From assembly GCA_016929905.1 (NCBI GenBank), contig JAFGHX010000305.1, positions 1 to 44,765 on the forward strand: DNA of 44,765 nucleotides. Reading direction: 5' to 3'. The DNA is from Kiritimatiellia bacterium. Lineage in GTDB: Bacteria; Verrucomicrobiota; Kiritimatiellia; JAFGHX01. Below, piece after piece: positions 22,094 through 31,222 of this stretch (positions within the stretch are counted from its first letter, which is position 1; the number at the start of each line of letters is the position of its first letter). The notes beneath the pieces are model-generated. The model was given only the letters and a program-made list of their open reading frames with translations. It searched no databases and had not been told where the DNA came from. Both the position numbers and the translations under genes were made by a program.

Positions 22094-24385
22094 ATGCCGG
22101 ACTATCTGAGCGACCGGCGGCCGGATTTCAAGCCGTTCAAGGTGAAGATGGGCGAGATTCCGGCCTACGGGTTCAAGGGGACGTTGAAGACGGAACTGGC
22201 CGCGCGGCGCATCACGAAGAAGCAGGCGGTGGCGCTGCTGGAGGACATGCTGACGATCCGCGAGTTCGAGGAGATGATCGTCAAGCTGCGTGCCGGCGCC
22301 TACGAACCGTTGGCGGGTTTCGACTATCGCGGGCCGACGCACGTCTCGGTGGGCCAGGAGGCGGCATCGGTCGGCAGCTGCGCGGGGATCGGGCCGGCGG
22401 ACTACATTACCAGCACGCATCGCGGGCACGGGGACAGTGTGGCGAAGGGGTGCCTGGCGCTGCGGGCGATGGACGAAGCGGCGCTGAAGCGGCGCGTGCC
22501 GGAGGCTGCAGGCGAGGCGGCGGACCTGCTTCTGGAGGCGGCGTTGGAGGATCACATCTACCGCACGGCGGCGGAGCTGTTCGGCAAGGAGGACGGCTAC
22601 TGCAAGGGGCGCGGGGGCGGCATGCACATCGCCGATTTCGCCGTGGGGCATCTGGGCGCCAACGCGATTGTCGGCGGCGGCGTGCCCATTGCGACGGGCG
22701 CGGCGATGGGCACCCGCTACCTGCGGGACGGCAAGGTGGTGCTCTGTTTCGCGGGCGACGGCGCCTACGGCAACGGCGTGGTGCTCGAATCGTTGAACTG
22801 GGCGGCCATGGGCCAGTTCACCAACGCGATGGCGAAGGGCCGTGCGTTCGGCCTGCCGATCATCTATCTGCTGCTGAACAACCACTACGGGATGACCGGC
22901 CGCGCGGACGGCGAGGTGTCCGGTGTGCGGGCGTTGGCCCAGCGCGCGGCCGGGTTCGCGGACGACCTGATGCACGCCGAGCTGGTCAACGGCATGGACG
23001 TGCTGGCCGTGCGCGAGGCGGTGTCCCGCGCGGCGACGGGCTGCCGCGAGGGGAAGGGCCCCTATTTCATCGAGGTGGACACCTACCGCTACTACGGCCA
23101 TTCGCTCAGCGACCCGCGCAGCGAATACCGGACGCGCGAAGAGGAGGCGGCCTGGCGCGGCGTGGACCCGATCGAGGTCTTCAAGAAGCAGCTGATCGCC
23201 TGCCGCGTGCTGCAGAAGAAGGAGATCGAGGCGCTGGCGGAGAAGGTCCGCGCGCGCAACGCGCGCGCCGCCAGGCGCGCCGCGGACTCGCCCGATCCTG
23301 CCCCGGCCGACGTGGTGAAGTACATGTACACCGACACCGTCTGCGAGACCGTGCCGCCGGAGTTCAGCCAGGTTGCCGTCGTGAAGGAGCTCCCGCAGAT
23401 CAAGCGCGCGAACGGCGAACTGACCTACCGCGACGCGATCAAGGAGGCCCTGGTCGAGGAGATGCGGCGCGATGCGCGGATCCTGTTCTATGGCGAAGAC
23501 TGCGCCGACTACGGCGGCGCGTTCAAGGTCACCAAAGGCCTGCTCGAGGCGTTCGGCCGGGACCGCGTTTTCAACGCGCCCATATCCGAGGCGGCCATCT
23601 GCGGCACGGCCGTCGGGGCCGCGATGATCGGGCTGCGGCCGGTGGCGGAGCTGATGTACATGGACTTCACGCTGATGGCGTCGGACCAGATATCGAACCA
23701 GGCGGCCAAATGGCACTACATGTCCGGGGCGCAGGTGGAGGTGCCCCTGGTGTATCGCGTTTCCGTCGGCGGCGGCAAGGGCTACGGCGGCCAGCATTCG
23801 CAGACGCTGGAGTCGGTCTTCGCGCACATTCCGGGCCTGTACGTCGTCTACCCGGCGACGCCCTACGACGCGAAAGGCATGCTCAAGTCCGCCATACGCG
23901 ACAACAATCCGGTCATGTTCGTCGAGTCGCAGCTTCTGTACGGCAACAAGGGGCCGGTGCCGGAGGACGACTATCTCGTCCCGCTCGGGCTGGCGGACGT
24001 CAAGCGTGCCGGCAGCGATATCACGCTTGTGGCCTGGGGGCCGGCTGTACTGGACGCGCTCAAGGCGGCGGAGCGGCTGATGGCCGAGTCGAACGTCAGC
24101 GCGGAGGTGATCGACGTGCGCAGCCTTGTGCCGCTGGACATGGAAACGATCCTCGCCTCCGTTCGCAAGACAGGCCGCTGTGTTGTGGCCAGCCAGTGCA
24201 TCAGTATCGGCAGTTTCACCGGGGAGATTGCCTCCACCCTCATGGCGGAGGCGTTCGACTATCTCGACGCGCCGGTGGTGCGGGTCGGCGCCAGGAACGG
24301 CATTGCGCCGCAGTCGCACGTGCTGGAAGCCGCGTTCCTGCCGAACGCGGACGACATCTTCGCGGCGGCGAAGCAGATTCTGTAG
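22094..24385 (+). CDS. Fused E1 alpha/beta subunit of a 2-oxoacid (pyruvate or acetoin type) dehydrogenase
   Basis: 763 residues with GGAGGGG before the ATG. Residues about 50-400 are the E1 alpha half: HRGHGDSVAKG (109-119), GYCKGRGGGMHIAD (168-181) and the thiamine diphosphate motif starting GDG (221-223) and ending NN (262-263). Two insertions are seen against standard E1 alpha, about 40 residues after HRGHG and about 8-10 within the thiamine motif. Residues about 435-763 are the E1 beta half (LTYRDAIKEALVEEM, FYGEDCADYGGAFKVTKGL, ISEAAICGTAVGAAMIG). The enzyme decarboxylates a 2-oxoacid and acetylates E2 lipoyl groups. E2 and E3 follow on the same strand, so the complex is complete. Whether the substrate is pyruvate or acetoin is not resolved. 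Confidence 0.9.
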   Translation: MPDYLSDRRPDFKPFKVKMGEIPAYGFKGTLKTELAARRITKKQAVALLEDMLTIREFEEMIVKLRAGAYEPLAGFDYRGPTHVSVGQEAASVGSCAGIGPADYITSTHRGHGDSVAKGCLALRAMDEAALKRRVPEAAGEAADLLLEAALEDHIYRTAAELFGKEDGYCKGRGGGMHIADFAVGHLGANAIVGGGVPIATGAAMGTRYLRDGKVVLCFAGDGAYGNGVVLESLNWAAMGQFTNAMAKGRAFGLPIIYLLLNNHYGMTGRADGEVSGVRALAQRAAGFADDLMHAELVNGMDVLAVREAVSRAATGCREGKGPYFIEVDTYRYYGHSLSDPRSEYRTREEEAAWRGVDPIEVFKKQLIACRVLQKKEIEALAEKVRARNARAARRAADSPDPAPADVVKYMYTDTVCETVPPEFSQVAVVKELPQIKRANGELTYRDAIKEALVEEMRRDARILFYGEDCADYGGAFKVTKGLLEAFGRDRVFNAPISEAAICGTAVGAAMIGLRPVAELMYMDFTLMASDQISNQAAKWHYMSGAQVEVPLVYRVSVGGGKGYGGQHSQTLESVFAHIPGLYVVYPATPYDAKGMLKSAIRDNNPVMFVESQLLYGNKGPVPEDDYLVPLGLADVKRAGSDITLVAWGPAVLDALKAAERLMAESNVSAEVIDVRSLVPLDMETILASVRKTGRCVVASQCISIGSFTGEIASTLMAEAFDYLDAPVVRVGARNGIAPQSHVLEAAFLPNADDIFAAAKQIL

Positions 24386-24481
24386 CAGGTGCGGCGAGGG
24401 GGCTCGCGGGCGCGCGTCCAAGCCTTGAGCGCCGCGGATCGAGAAACATGACTGCCCGATGCCGGGTTGAGGGGAGCGAAT

Positions 24482-25831
24482 ATGGCACAGCCGATCACGA
24501 TGCCCAAGTTCGGCCAGACGGTTGAAGAGGCGACAATCGTCAAGTGGCACAAGCAGGAAGGGGACGCTGTCCGCAAAGGGGATGTTCTGTTCGAGATCGA
24601 GACGGACAAGGCGGTTCTGGAGACGGAAAGCTATTTTGACGGGACGCTGCTGAAGATCGTGGTGCCGGCCGGCCAGACCGTACCGGTCGCGGCCACGGTG
24701 GGTGTGATCGGCGAACCGGGCGAAGACGTTCCCAAGGAACTGCTGGCGGCGCCGGCCGTGCCGAAGCCCGCGGTGCCGCCGGGCCCGCCGGCTGTCGCGC
24801 CGAAAGCCGGTTCTGCCGTGCCGGCCGCGGCGGCTCCGGCGGCGCGGGGGGCGGCGCCCGTTCCGGCCGCGCCGGCCGCGGAGGCTGCTGGGCGGTTCAA
24901 GATATCGCCGCGAGCCCGGGCGCTGGCGAACCGCTGCGCGATCGATCCCGCCGCGGTGCGCGGCACGGGACCGGGCGGCCGGGTCGTGGAGCGCGACGTG
25001 CGCGAGTACCTGAAGGCGAAAGGGTATGAGCGGCTCCGCATCAGCCCGGCGGCGAAAGGGTTGGCCCGGCGTGAGGGCGTCAACCTCCTGAGCGTCGCGG
25101 GCACGGGCGACGCGGGCCGGATCGTACTGGCCGACGTGCGCCGGGCCGTGGCCGAGAAGCCGCGTGCCATGAGCAAGATGCGGCAGGTCATTGCCGAACG
25201 CCTCACGCACAGCTTCACCTCGACCCCGCATTTCTACGTGACCGTTTCGGCCGACATGACCGAGCTGCTCGCCTACCGGGCGCAGCTCAAAGCCGAGGGG
25301 CTTGTCTATTCGGTGACCGATTTCATTCTGGAAGCGGTCGTCCTGTCGCTGCAGGAGTATCCCGCCGTCAACAGTGTGACCGACGGCCGTACGGTGACCT
25401 GGCACGGCAAGGTGCATCTGGGTGTGGCCGTGAGCGTCGAGGACGGGCTGGTCGTGCCGGTCGTCTTCAACGCCGACGACCTGACGATGCGCGAACTGAA
25501 CGAGACGGCGGGCGCGCTGGCACGGCGCGCCCGGGAAGGGAAGCTGCTTCCCGACGAGATGAAAGGCAGTACGTTTACGGTGTCGAACATGGGCATGATG
25601 GACGTCGAGAATTTCACGGCCATCATCAACCCGGGCGAGAGCGCCATCCTGGCGGTCTCGAGCACCGTGCCGACCCCCGCCGTGGCGGACGGGGCTGTTG
25701 TCGTGCGCTCGATCATGAAGATGACGCTTTCGGCCGACCACCGCATCGTCGATGGGGCGGTCGCCGCGCAGTTCGTGAATGCCGTCAAAACCAAACTTGA
25801 GGACCTGGGACTATGGAAGAGTTTGACGTAG
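24482..25831 (+). CDS. Dihydrolipoyl acyltransferase (E2) with one lipoyl and two subunit-binding domains
   Basis: 449 residues from the ATG at 24482, preceded by GAGGGGAG. The lipoyl domain (1-80) has the modified Lys43 in EIETDKAVLE. A Pro/Ala-rich linker follows (about 85-137). Two peripheral subunit-binding domains come next in tandem: 139-177 (ISPRARALANRCAIDP, GTGPGGRVVERDV) and 185-222 (ISPAAKGLARREGVN, GTGDAGRIVLADV). The catalytic domain (about 230-449) ends with SADHRIVDG, holding the active-site His and Asp of the CoA acyltransferase fold. Most E2 proteins have a single binding domain, so this duplication is uncommon. The stop overlaps the E3 start by 19 bp. Confidence 0.92.
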   Translation: MAQPITMPKFGQTVEEATIVKWHKQEGDAVRKGDVLFEIETDKAVLETESYFDGTLLKIVVPAGQTVPVAATVGVIGEPGEDVPKELLAAPAVPKPAVPPGPPAVAPKAGSAVPAAAAPAARGAAPVPAAPAAEAAGRFKISPRARALANRCAIDPAAVRGTGPGGRVVERDVREYLKAKGYERLRISPAAKGLARREGVNLLSVAGTGDAGRIVLADVRRAVAEKPRAMSKMRQVIAERLTHSFTSTPHFYVTVSADMTELLAYRAQLKAEGLVYSVTDFILEAVVLSLQEYPAVNSVTDGRTVTWHGKVHLGVAVSVEDGLVVPVVFNADDLTMRELNETAGALARRAREGKLLPDEMKGSTFTVSNMGMMDVENFTAIINPGESAILAVSSTVPTPAVADGAVVVRSIMKMTLSADHRIVDGAVAAQFVNAVKTKLEDLGLWKSLT

Positions 25832-27204
25832 TCGTTATCGGAGCGGGGCCGGGCGGGTATCCGGCCGCCATTCGCGCCGCGCAGCTCGGCGCCTCGGTTG
25901 CGGTCGTGGAGAAGGAGCAGCTCGGCGGCACGTGCCTGAACTGGGGCTGCATTCCGACCAAGACCCTGATTGCCTCGGCCGATCTGTACCACAGGGCGGT
26001 GCACTCCGGCGAACTGGGCCTCAAGATCGGGGCGGCAACGGCCGATTTCGCCGCCATGGCCAAGCGGAAACGGGAGGTGGTGACCGGCCTGCGCGGCGGG
26101 ATCGGCCAACTGCTGAAGAGCAACGGCATAACGGTTCTCGCCGGGCAGGCCTCGTTCCGGGGCCGGAACCGGCTGGCGGTGCGCGGCCCGGAGGGGGACC
26201 GGGCCGTGCAATGCGGCCGCACGATCATCGCCACGGGCTCCGAACCGGCCATGCCGGGTTTCCTGCCGAAGCACGACCGGATTCTGGACAGCCGCCGGTT
26301 CCTGGACCTGACGCGCCTGCCCGGCGCGCTGATCGTGCTGGGCGGCGGCGTGATCGGGTGCGAGTTCGCCTGCATGGCCGCGCAACTCGGCGTGCGCGTG
26401 ACGGTCGTGGAAATGCTGGACGACATCCTCTTCACGCTGGACCGCGACGTGCGGCACGTGCTGCGGCAGCACATGGAATCGGCGCTGGGCATCGACATGC
26501 TCACGGGCGTTTCGCTTGCGGACGTCACGGCCGGCGACAAAGGGGTCACGGCGTCGGCCGGGAGCAAACGCATCAAGGCCGACCTGTTGCTTGTGGCCGT
26601 CGGGCGCAGGCCCGTAACGGCCGGGTTGAACCTGGAGGCGCTGGGTTTTTCGCCGGACGAAAAGGGGTTCATCCCGGTGGACGCCGGCTGCCGCACGCCG
26701 GCTGCGACGGTATACGCGGTCGGCGATGTGACCGGGGTCTCGCAGTTGGCGCACGCCGCCACCTCGCAGGGCATCACCGCGTCCGAAAACGCCTGCGGGC
26801 AGCGGCGCCTGCGCGAGACGTGCGTGCCGGCATGCATCTTCACCTCACCCGAAATCGGGAGCGTCGGGCTGACGGAGCAAGCCGCCAAAGCCGAGGGGCT
26901 TCCGATCCGAACCGGCAAGTTCCCCTTCGCCGCACTCGGCAGGGCGCTGGCCGCCGGGGCGCCTGCCGGTTTCGTGAAATGGGTCGTGGATGCCGAGACG
27001 GACCAGTTGCTCGGCGCGCATGCGGTCGGTGCGCATGCCACCGAGTTGATCGCCGGGGCGGCGCTGGCGATTCGCGCGGAACTCACGGCCGAAGCGCTCG
27101 GCCGCACGGTCCATTGTCACCCCACGTTTGCCGAGGCCTGGATGGAGGCCGCCCATGCGGTGCACGGGCTGTGTATCCATACGGCGCCGAAACGGCGCGG
27201 CTGA
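25813..27204 (+). CDS. lpdA: Dihydrolipoyl dehydrogenase (E3)
   Basis: 463 residues. The N-terminal FAD-binding motif VVVIGAGPGGYPAAIRAAQLG is followed by the redox-active disulfide GGTCLNWGCIPTK. An NAD-binding Rossmann segment (LIVLGGGVIGCEFACMAAQLG) and the second FAD contact VYAVGDVTG are present. The C-terminal interface domain ends with HPTFAEAWMEAA, giving the catalytic His-Glu pair. It reoxidises E2 dihydrolipoamide with NAD+. Translation is probably coupled to E2 because the ATG lies 19 bp inside the E2 gene. Confidence 0.95.
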   Translation: MEEFDVVVIGAGPGGYPAAIRAAQLGASVAVVEKEQLGGTCLNWGCIPTKTLIASADLYHRAVHSGELGLKIGAATADFAAMAKRKREVVTGLRGGIGQLLKSNGITVLAGQASFRGRNRLAVRGPEGDRAVQCGRTIIATGSEPAMPGFLPKHDRILDSRRFLDLTRLPGALIVLGGGVIGCEFACMAAQLGVRVTVVEMLDDILFTLDRDVRHVLRQHMESALGIDMLTGVSLADVTAGDKGVTASAGSKRIKADLLLVAVGRRPVTAGLNLEALGFSPDEKGFIPVDAGCRTPAATVYAVGDVTGVSQLAHAATSQGITASENACGQRRLRETCVPACIFTSPEIGSVGLTEQAAKAEGLPIRTGKFPFAALGRALAAGAPAGFVKWVVDAETDQLLGAHAVGAHATELIAGAALAIRAELTAEALGRTVHCHPTFAEAWMEAAHAVHGLCIHTAPKRRG

Positions 27205-27233
27205 ATTCCCGCGCCGTGCGGGCGGAAAAGAAG

Positions 27234-27317
27234 TGCACCCGAGAGGATTCGAACCTCCACAGCCTTGCGGCCACAAGGACCTGAACCTTGCGTGTCTGCC
27301 AGTTCCACCACGGGTGC
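27234..27317 (-). tRNA. tRNA-Leu (CAG)
   Basis: On the minus strand the acceptor arm GCACCCG (27311-27317) pairs with CGGGTGC (27235-27241), with discriminator A at 27234 and no encoded CCA. The anticodon stem CAAGG/CCTTG closes the loop TTCAGGT, giving anticodon CAG. A long variable arm (GTGGCCGCAAGGCTGT region) and GGTTCGAATCC complete a class II leucine tRNA. It lies downstream of the exported unknown gene and convergent to lpdA. Confidence 0.95.
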
Positions 27318-27373
27318 AAAACTGAGTAGCAGGCGATACCCTAACAGAAACCGGCCCGGCGCGCAATCGGAAT

Positions 27374-28231
27374 CTACTTCTCCTCGCGCGCCGGCGCATC
27401 GGGCTCCGACTCGGCGGCAACGCCGCCGGTGACGTCGACCAGGCCGTCCGGCGCCCGGTACAAATTGATGCCGGCGCTGCCGGCGGTATACAGCTCGGAA
27501 TGCAGCCTGCGGCCCAGCGGGTTGACGACGGAGTAGGTGTAGTAGTCCGGCGACGACTGATGCAGCACATGGATGTTGCCGTTGCCGTCGATCTCCGTCA
27601 CGGGTGTCCGCAGCCGCACGATCTGGCCCAGCCGCGCGACGCCGTAGCACTGCGTGCGGTCTTCGTCCTCGGCGCAGAGCAGCAGGATTTCACTGTTGTC
27701 CCGCGTGAAGTAGCGCAGCGCATACACGCGTAGGTTTCGCGCGTCGCCTTCCAGCCGCGCCGCCACCTTGCGGATGGTGAACCCGCTGTGGACGCGTACT
27801 CTGGCCTCCCGCGAGAAGACCATGTCCTGGCCGGCCGCCAGCACGGCTCGAATCTTGTAGCCGCCGGGCGAGCGAATCGCGTAGTAGGGCGTCAGATTCA
27901 CGGTGAACGCTTCTGCCTTGCCCGGCGGCACAACGACCGGTTGCTCGCGCATCGGGTCGCCGAACGCCGCTACCGGTTCGCCGGCCGTCTTCCCGATATC
28001 GAAGAAGCATCGCACCGTCGCGTTCGAACCGCCGAGGGTGACGGCTTGTTGCTGGAAGTTCTTGACCGTGATGTGCGCCACGATCGGTTCGTATTGCAGG
28101 ACGTCTTCGTCGGGGATCTCCATCGCGAGCTGCCACTGCGCGACGGCGGCCAGCGGGCAGAGCCACGCGAGCAAGCCTGCGCCCAGCCGGGCGGCGGCGG
28201 GGGCAGCGGCGATAGGGTATCGAGCGTTCAT
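27374..28231 (-). CDS. Exported protein of unknown function
   Basis: 285 residues with a probable signal peptide (hydrophobic LGAGLLAWLCPLAAVA, cleavage before QWQL). The mature part looks beta-rich: an Ig-like first domain (QYEPIVAHITVKNFQQQAVTLGG, VVVPPGKAEAFTVNLTPYY, SPGGYKIRAVLAAG), then a segment with NIHVLHQSSPDYYTYSVVNPLG. The tail is acidic and charged. I cannot assign a function. Its ATG overlaps the gmhA stop by 4 bp (ATGA), so the two are one transcription unit with tRNA-Leu beyond. Confidence 0.8.
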   Translation of the reverse strand: MNARYPIAAAPAAARLGAGLLAWLCPLAAVAQWQLAMEIPDEDVLQYEPIVAHITVKNFQQQAVTLGGSNATVRCFFDIGKTAGEPVAAFGDPMREQPVVVPPGKAEAFTVNLTPYYAIRSPGGYKIRAVLAAGQDMVFSREARVRVHSGFTIRKVAARLEGDARNLRVYALRYFTRDNSEILLLCAEDEDRTQCYGVARLGQIVRLRTPVTEIDGNGNIHVLHQSSPDYYTYSVVNPLGRRLHSELYTAGSAGINLYRAPDGLVDVTGGVAAESEPDAPAREEK

Positions 28232-28815
28232 GTCTCTCCCGCAAAGGCGTCCTCGACGATTTCGAGCATGAGATGCACCAGCACCTGGTGCGCTTCCTGG
28301 ATGCGGGCGGTCGCATCGCCCTTCACGATGATCTCGAAATCGCCCAGGCCGGCGAGCGGCCCGCCGTCGCGGCCCAGGAAACAGGCGACCGTCATCTGCT
28401 TGCGGCGTGCCGCTTCCAGCGCGTTCTTCAGGTTCGGCGCGTTGCCGCTGGTGCTGAACAGCACCAGCATGTCCGCCTGGTTCCCCAGCCCTTCCACCTG
28501 CCGGCTGAAGAGGCAGTCGAACCCGAAATCGTTGCCAATGCAGGTCAGCGCGGTCGGATCCGCCACCAGCGCCACCGCCGGCAGCGAACGCCGGTTCGTT
28601 CGGAACCGGCCCACGAGTTCCTCGGCCATGTGCAGCGCCTCCGCCGCGCTGCCGCCGTTGCCCGCCGTCAGCAGTTTGCCGCCCGCGCGCAGGGCCTCGA
28701 CCAGCCTGTGCCCGACGGCCGCGATCTGTTCGGCCTGCTCCGCGAGAGAGGCGACCGTCAGGCTGCTGGCCGCAATGCTTTCCCGCAGCTTGCGGCCGGT
28801 GGATTCCCTGTTCAT
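28228..28815 (-). CDS. gmhA: Phosphoheptose isomerase (sedoheptulose 7-phosphate isomerase)
   Basis: 195 residues, the family's usual length. The SIS-domain motif LLTAGNGGSAAEALHMAEELVGRF is followed by DMLVLFSTSGNAPNLKNALEAARRK, the sugar-phosphate-binding loop, and late residues QEAHQVLVHLMLEIVE. The enzyme makes D-glycero-D-manno-heptose 7-phosphate for lipopolysaccharide core or other heptose glycans. Other heptose genes are not in the window. No ribosome site is present and a promoter lies directly at the start codon, so the transcript may be leaderless. Confidence 0.93.
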   Translation of the reverse strand: MNRESTGRKLRESIAASSLTVASLAEQAEQIAAVGHRLVEALRAGGKLLTAGNGGSAAEALHMAEELVGRFRTNRRSLPAVALVADPTALTCIGNDFGFDCLFSRQVEGLGNQADMLVLFSTSGNAPNLKNALEAARRKQMTVACFLGRDGGPLAGLGDFEIIVKGDATARIQEAHQVLVHLMLEIVEDAFAGET

Positions 28816-28822
28816 GGCCCGG

Positions 28823-28851
28823 ATACTACCACACGTCCCGCGGATAGTCCA
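28823..28851 (-). promoter_or_regulatory. Promoter abutting gmhA (near-leaderless)
   Basis: On the minus strand TGGACT (28846-28851) and TAGTAT (28823-28828) are 17 bp apart. Transcription would begin near 28816, next to the ATG at 28815, and no Shine-Dalgarno exists. Confidence 0.45.
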
Positions 28852-28936
28852 TGCTTGTTATTCCCGCCGCGCCGCGCGGCAAAAACAGGAGGGTTCTTCT
28901 TGACTATTGCGGGCGTTGGCGGCAGATTCATAGGCC

Positions 28937-30430
28937 ATGAAAAGGAAGGAGACGCCGATCGACGCGTTCATGCGTCAGTTCCCGAACGAAGGCCTGACGT
29001 TCGATGACGTATCCCTGGTTACGCAGTACGCGGATTTCCTGCCGGAGGAGGCGGAGGTCAAGAGCCGGCTCTCCCGGCGTGTTTACGTGAACATGCCGTT
29101 TGTCAGCGCGGCGATGGATACGGTGACGGAGGTGCGCATGGCGATTGCCATGGCCATGCTCGGCGGCATCGGCATCATCCACCGCAACCTCAAGAAGGAA
29201 GACCAGGCGCACCAGGTTCAGACGGTCAAGCGCCATCTGCAGGGGTTGATTCCGAACCCGGTCACGTTCAGGGAATCGGACACGCTCGAGACGGTGATGC
29301 GCACGCGGACCGAGCGGGGCTACAATTTCAAGGGGTTCCCGGTCCTGGACGCGGACCGGAACGTGGTCGGCATTCTCACGTCGACGGACATCAAGTTCGC
29401 CAAGCACACGAAGGTGAAGGTGTCCGACATCATGTCCAGGGAGGTCATCTGTGCCCCGCCGGATACGAGCCTGCGCAAGGCCTACGAGATCATGCTGCGG
29501 AACAAAGTCGGCAAACTGCCGCTGGTCAAGGACGGGAAGCTGGTGGGGCTGTACAGTTTTACCGACGCCAAGACCCTGATCGAGAAAGCGGAGCCGCTTT
29601 ACAACCGGGACAAGCGCTACCGCCTGCGCGTGGGTGCGGCGATCGGCCCCGACGACCAGGATCGCGTCGCGCTGCTGGCGGAGCAGGACGTGGACGTGCT
29701 GGTGGTGGACACGGCGCACGGCCACACCAAAGGCGTTCTGACCATGGTGAAATGGGTGAAGAAGCACTACCCGCAGATTGACGTGATCGGCGGGAACGTG
29801 GCCACCGCGGAGGGGGCGCTGGCCTTGCGCGAGGCGGGTGCGGACGCGGTGAAGGTCGGCGTGGGGCCGGGCTCGATCTGCACGACGCGCGTGGTGGCCG
29901 GGGTGGGGGTGCCGCAGGTGTCGGCGATTTGGGGCTGCGCGCGCGCGCTGCGCGGCGGCATCCCGATCATCGCCGACGGCGGGATCCGGCAGACGGGCGA
30001 CGTGCCCAAGGCCCTGGCGGCGGGCGCGGACACGGTGATGATGGGCTCCGCGCTGGCCGGCACGGACGAGAGCCCCGGCGAGAAGATCATTCACCAGGGG
30101 CGTCAGTACGTGGCCTACCGGGGAATGGGCAGTCTGGGCGCGCTGATGGAGGGGGAGGGCAGCCTCATTCGCTACAAGCAGAACAACGTGGCGCGCGAGG
30201 AACTCGTCCCGCAGGGCGTGGAGGGCATTGTGCCCTACGCCGGGACCGTTCAGCAGGTGGTGACGCAGTTCATCGGCGGGCTGCGCGCCTCGCTCGGCTA
30301 TTGCGGGTGCCGCAACCTCAAGCTGCTGCGGCGCCGCGGCCGGTTCGTGCGGATCACCTCCGCCGGGCTGCGCGAGGGCCACGCGCACGACGTGCGCGTG
30401 ATGAAGGAAGCGCCGAACTACCGCACGTGA
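28937..30430 (+). CDS. guaB: Inosine-5'-monophosphate dehydrogenase
   Basis: 497 residues, typical of bacterial IMPDH. It oxidises IMP to XMP with NAD+, the committed step of GMP synthesis. The barrel begins LTFDDVSLVTQYADFLP. Two CBS motifs occupy about 105-220. The catalytic loop GPGSICTTRVVAG holds Cys315. IADGGIRQTGDVPKALAAGA and YRGMGSLGAL complete the phosphate-binding and flap regions. The start lacks a Shine-Dalgarno; TTGACT at 28900 may be a -35 element but its -10 partner is poor. The gene is divergent from gmhA and convergent with mlaD. Confidence 0.96.
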   Translation: MKRKETPIDAFMRQFPNEGLTFDDVSLVTQYADFLPEEAEVKSRLSRRVYVNMPFVSAAMDTVTEVRMAIAMAMLGGIGIIHRNLKKEDQAHQVQTVKRHLQGLIPNPVTFRESDTLETVMRTRTERGYNFKGFPVLDADRNVVGILTSTDIKFAKHTKVKVSDIMSREVICAPPDTSLRKAYEIMLRNKVGKLPLVKDGKLVGLYSFTDAKTLIEKAEPLYNRDKRYRLRVGAAIGPDDQDRVALLAEQDVDVLVVDTAHGHTKGVLTMVKWVKKHYPQIDVIGGNVATAEGALALREAGADAVKVGVGPGSICTTRVVAGVGVPQVSAIWGCARALRGGIPIIADGGIRQTGDVPKALAAGADTVMMGSALAGTDESPGEKIIHQGRQYVAYRGMGSLGALMEGEGSLIRYKQNNVAREELVPQGVEGIVPYAGTVQQVVTQFIGGLRASLGYCGCRNLKLLRRRGRFVRITSAGLREGHAHDVRVMKEAPNYRT

Positions 30431-30451
30431 TTGCGCCGCCGGGCCGCGGTA

Positions 30452-31222
30452 TCAGAGCGCTCCGAACAGAATGCTCGAGAAGGAGACGACGGGTGCGGTT
30501 TCGCGCAGGTCCTCGATCACCGCGCCGCCTTCGTTGAGGATGTTGCGCAGCTCGACGTAGATCTCCTCGTCCTGGATCAGCTTTCCGACGGTGCCTTCGC
30601 CCTTGTTGATTTTCGTGGCGATCTCCTTCAGCTGCGCCGCCGTCAGCCGCGCGTCGGCGAACAGGCCCTCGAGGTTCTCGGTGACCTTCCCTTTCTCCAG
30701 CGTGTTGCGCACGTTCTGCACGATCGCCTTCGCGTCTTTGACCAGATCGCCTTCCAGTGTCGTGCGGATCGTGCTGATCAACCGGGCCGCTTCCGTGAAC
30801 ACGTCGTTGGGCGAGTGCCCTTCGAAAACGCTCGGCTCGACCAGGTCGGGCGCCTCGGCGGAGCCGGCGTGGATCTGCATGTAGCGCCCGCCGAGCACGG
30901 AGGTGGGCACGATGACGATGCTGTAGTCGTCCTTCCACTTCACGTACGTGCGCAGGTTGAATTCGACGTAGACCCCGTCGTCCTTGAGGGTCATGTTGAC
31001 GATGCGGCCGACGACCATGCCGCGGATCACGACGTTGTCGCCGTTGCGCAGGCCGAGCACGTCGTCGAACCGGACGGTGTAGTCGTAATCGGGCCCGAAC
31101 AGGTTCTCGCGGCTGAGTATGATCGTGAAGACGCCGAGCCCGAGCAGCACGAGCAGAATAAACGTGCCGACCACCAATTCAAAGGTGAGCTCCCGCGCTC
31201 GGCTTCCTTTGCGTATCCTCAT
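30452..31222 (-). CDS. mlaD: MlaD-family (MCE domain) substrate-binding protein
   Basis: 256 residues. A single N-terminal membrane helix (LTFELVVGTFILLVLLGLGV) anchors a periplasmic MCE domain (about 45-120: DYTVRFDDVLGLRNGDNVVIRG, VGRIVNMTLKDDG, SVLGGRYMQI). A long helical C-terminal region follows (ADARLTAAQLKEIATKINKGEG, EEIYVELRNILNEGG), as in MCE proteins that form hexamers and tunnels. It ferries phospholipids between membranes with the MlaE permease and MlaF ATPase. The start overlaps the mlaF stop by 4 bp. Confidence 0.9.
   Translation of the reverse strand: MRIRKGSRARELTFELVVGTFILLVLLGLGVFTIILSRENLFGPDYDYTVRFDDVLGLRNGDNVVIRGMVVGRIVNMTLKDDGVYVEFNLRTYVKWKDDYSIVIVPTSVLGGRYMQIHAGSAEAPDLVEPSVFEGHSPNDVFTEAARLISTIRTTLEGDLVKDAKAIVQNVRNTLEKGKVTENLEGLFADARLTAAQLKEIATKINKGEGTVGKLIQDEEIYVELRNILNEGGAVIEDLRETAPVVSFSSILFGAL

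Noticed and set aside
21926..25741. 1271-codon open frame on the minus strand
   Set aside because: It lies antisense to DeoR, E1 and E2, all with clear motifs. The translation is Arg/His/Ala-rich with no domain, as expected from GC-rich antisense.
27208..27222. CCCGC/GCGGG hairpin as lpdA terminator
   Set aside because: Only a 5-bp stem with no T-run on the plus strand; too weak to call.
28900..28928. TTGACT with CAGATT as guaB promoter
   Set aside because: The -10 match is poor; it would also abut the ATG, but evidence is too weak to list as a feature.
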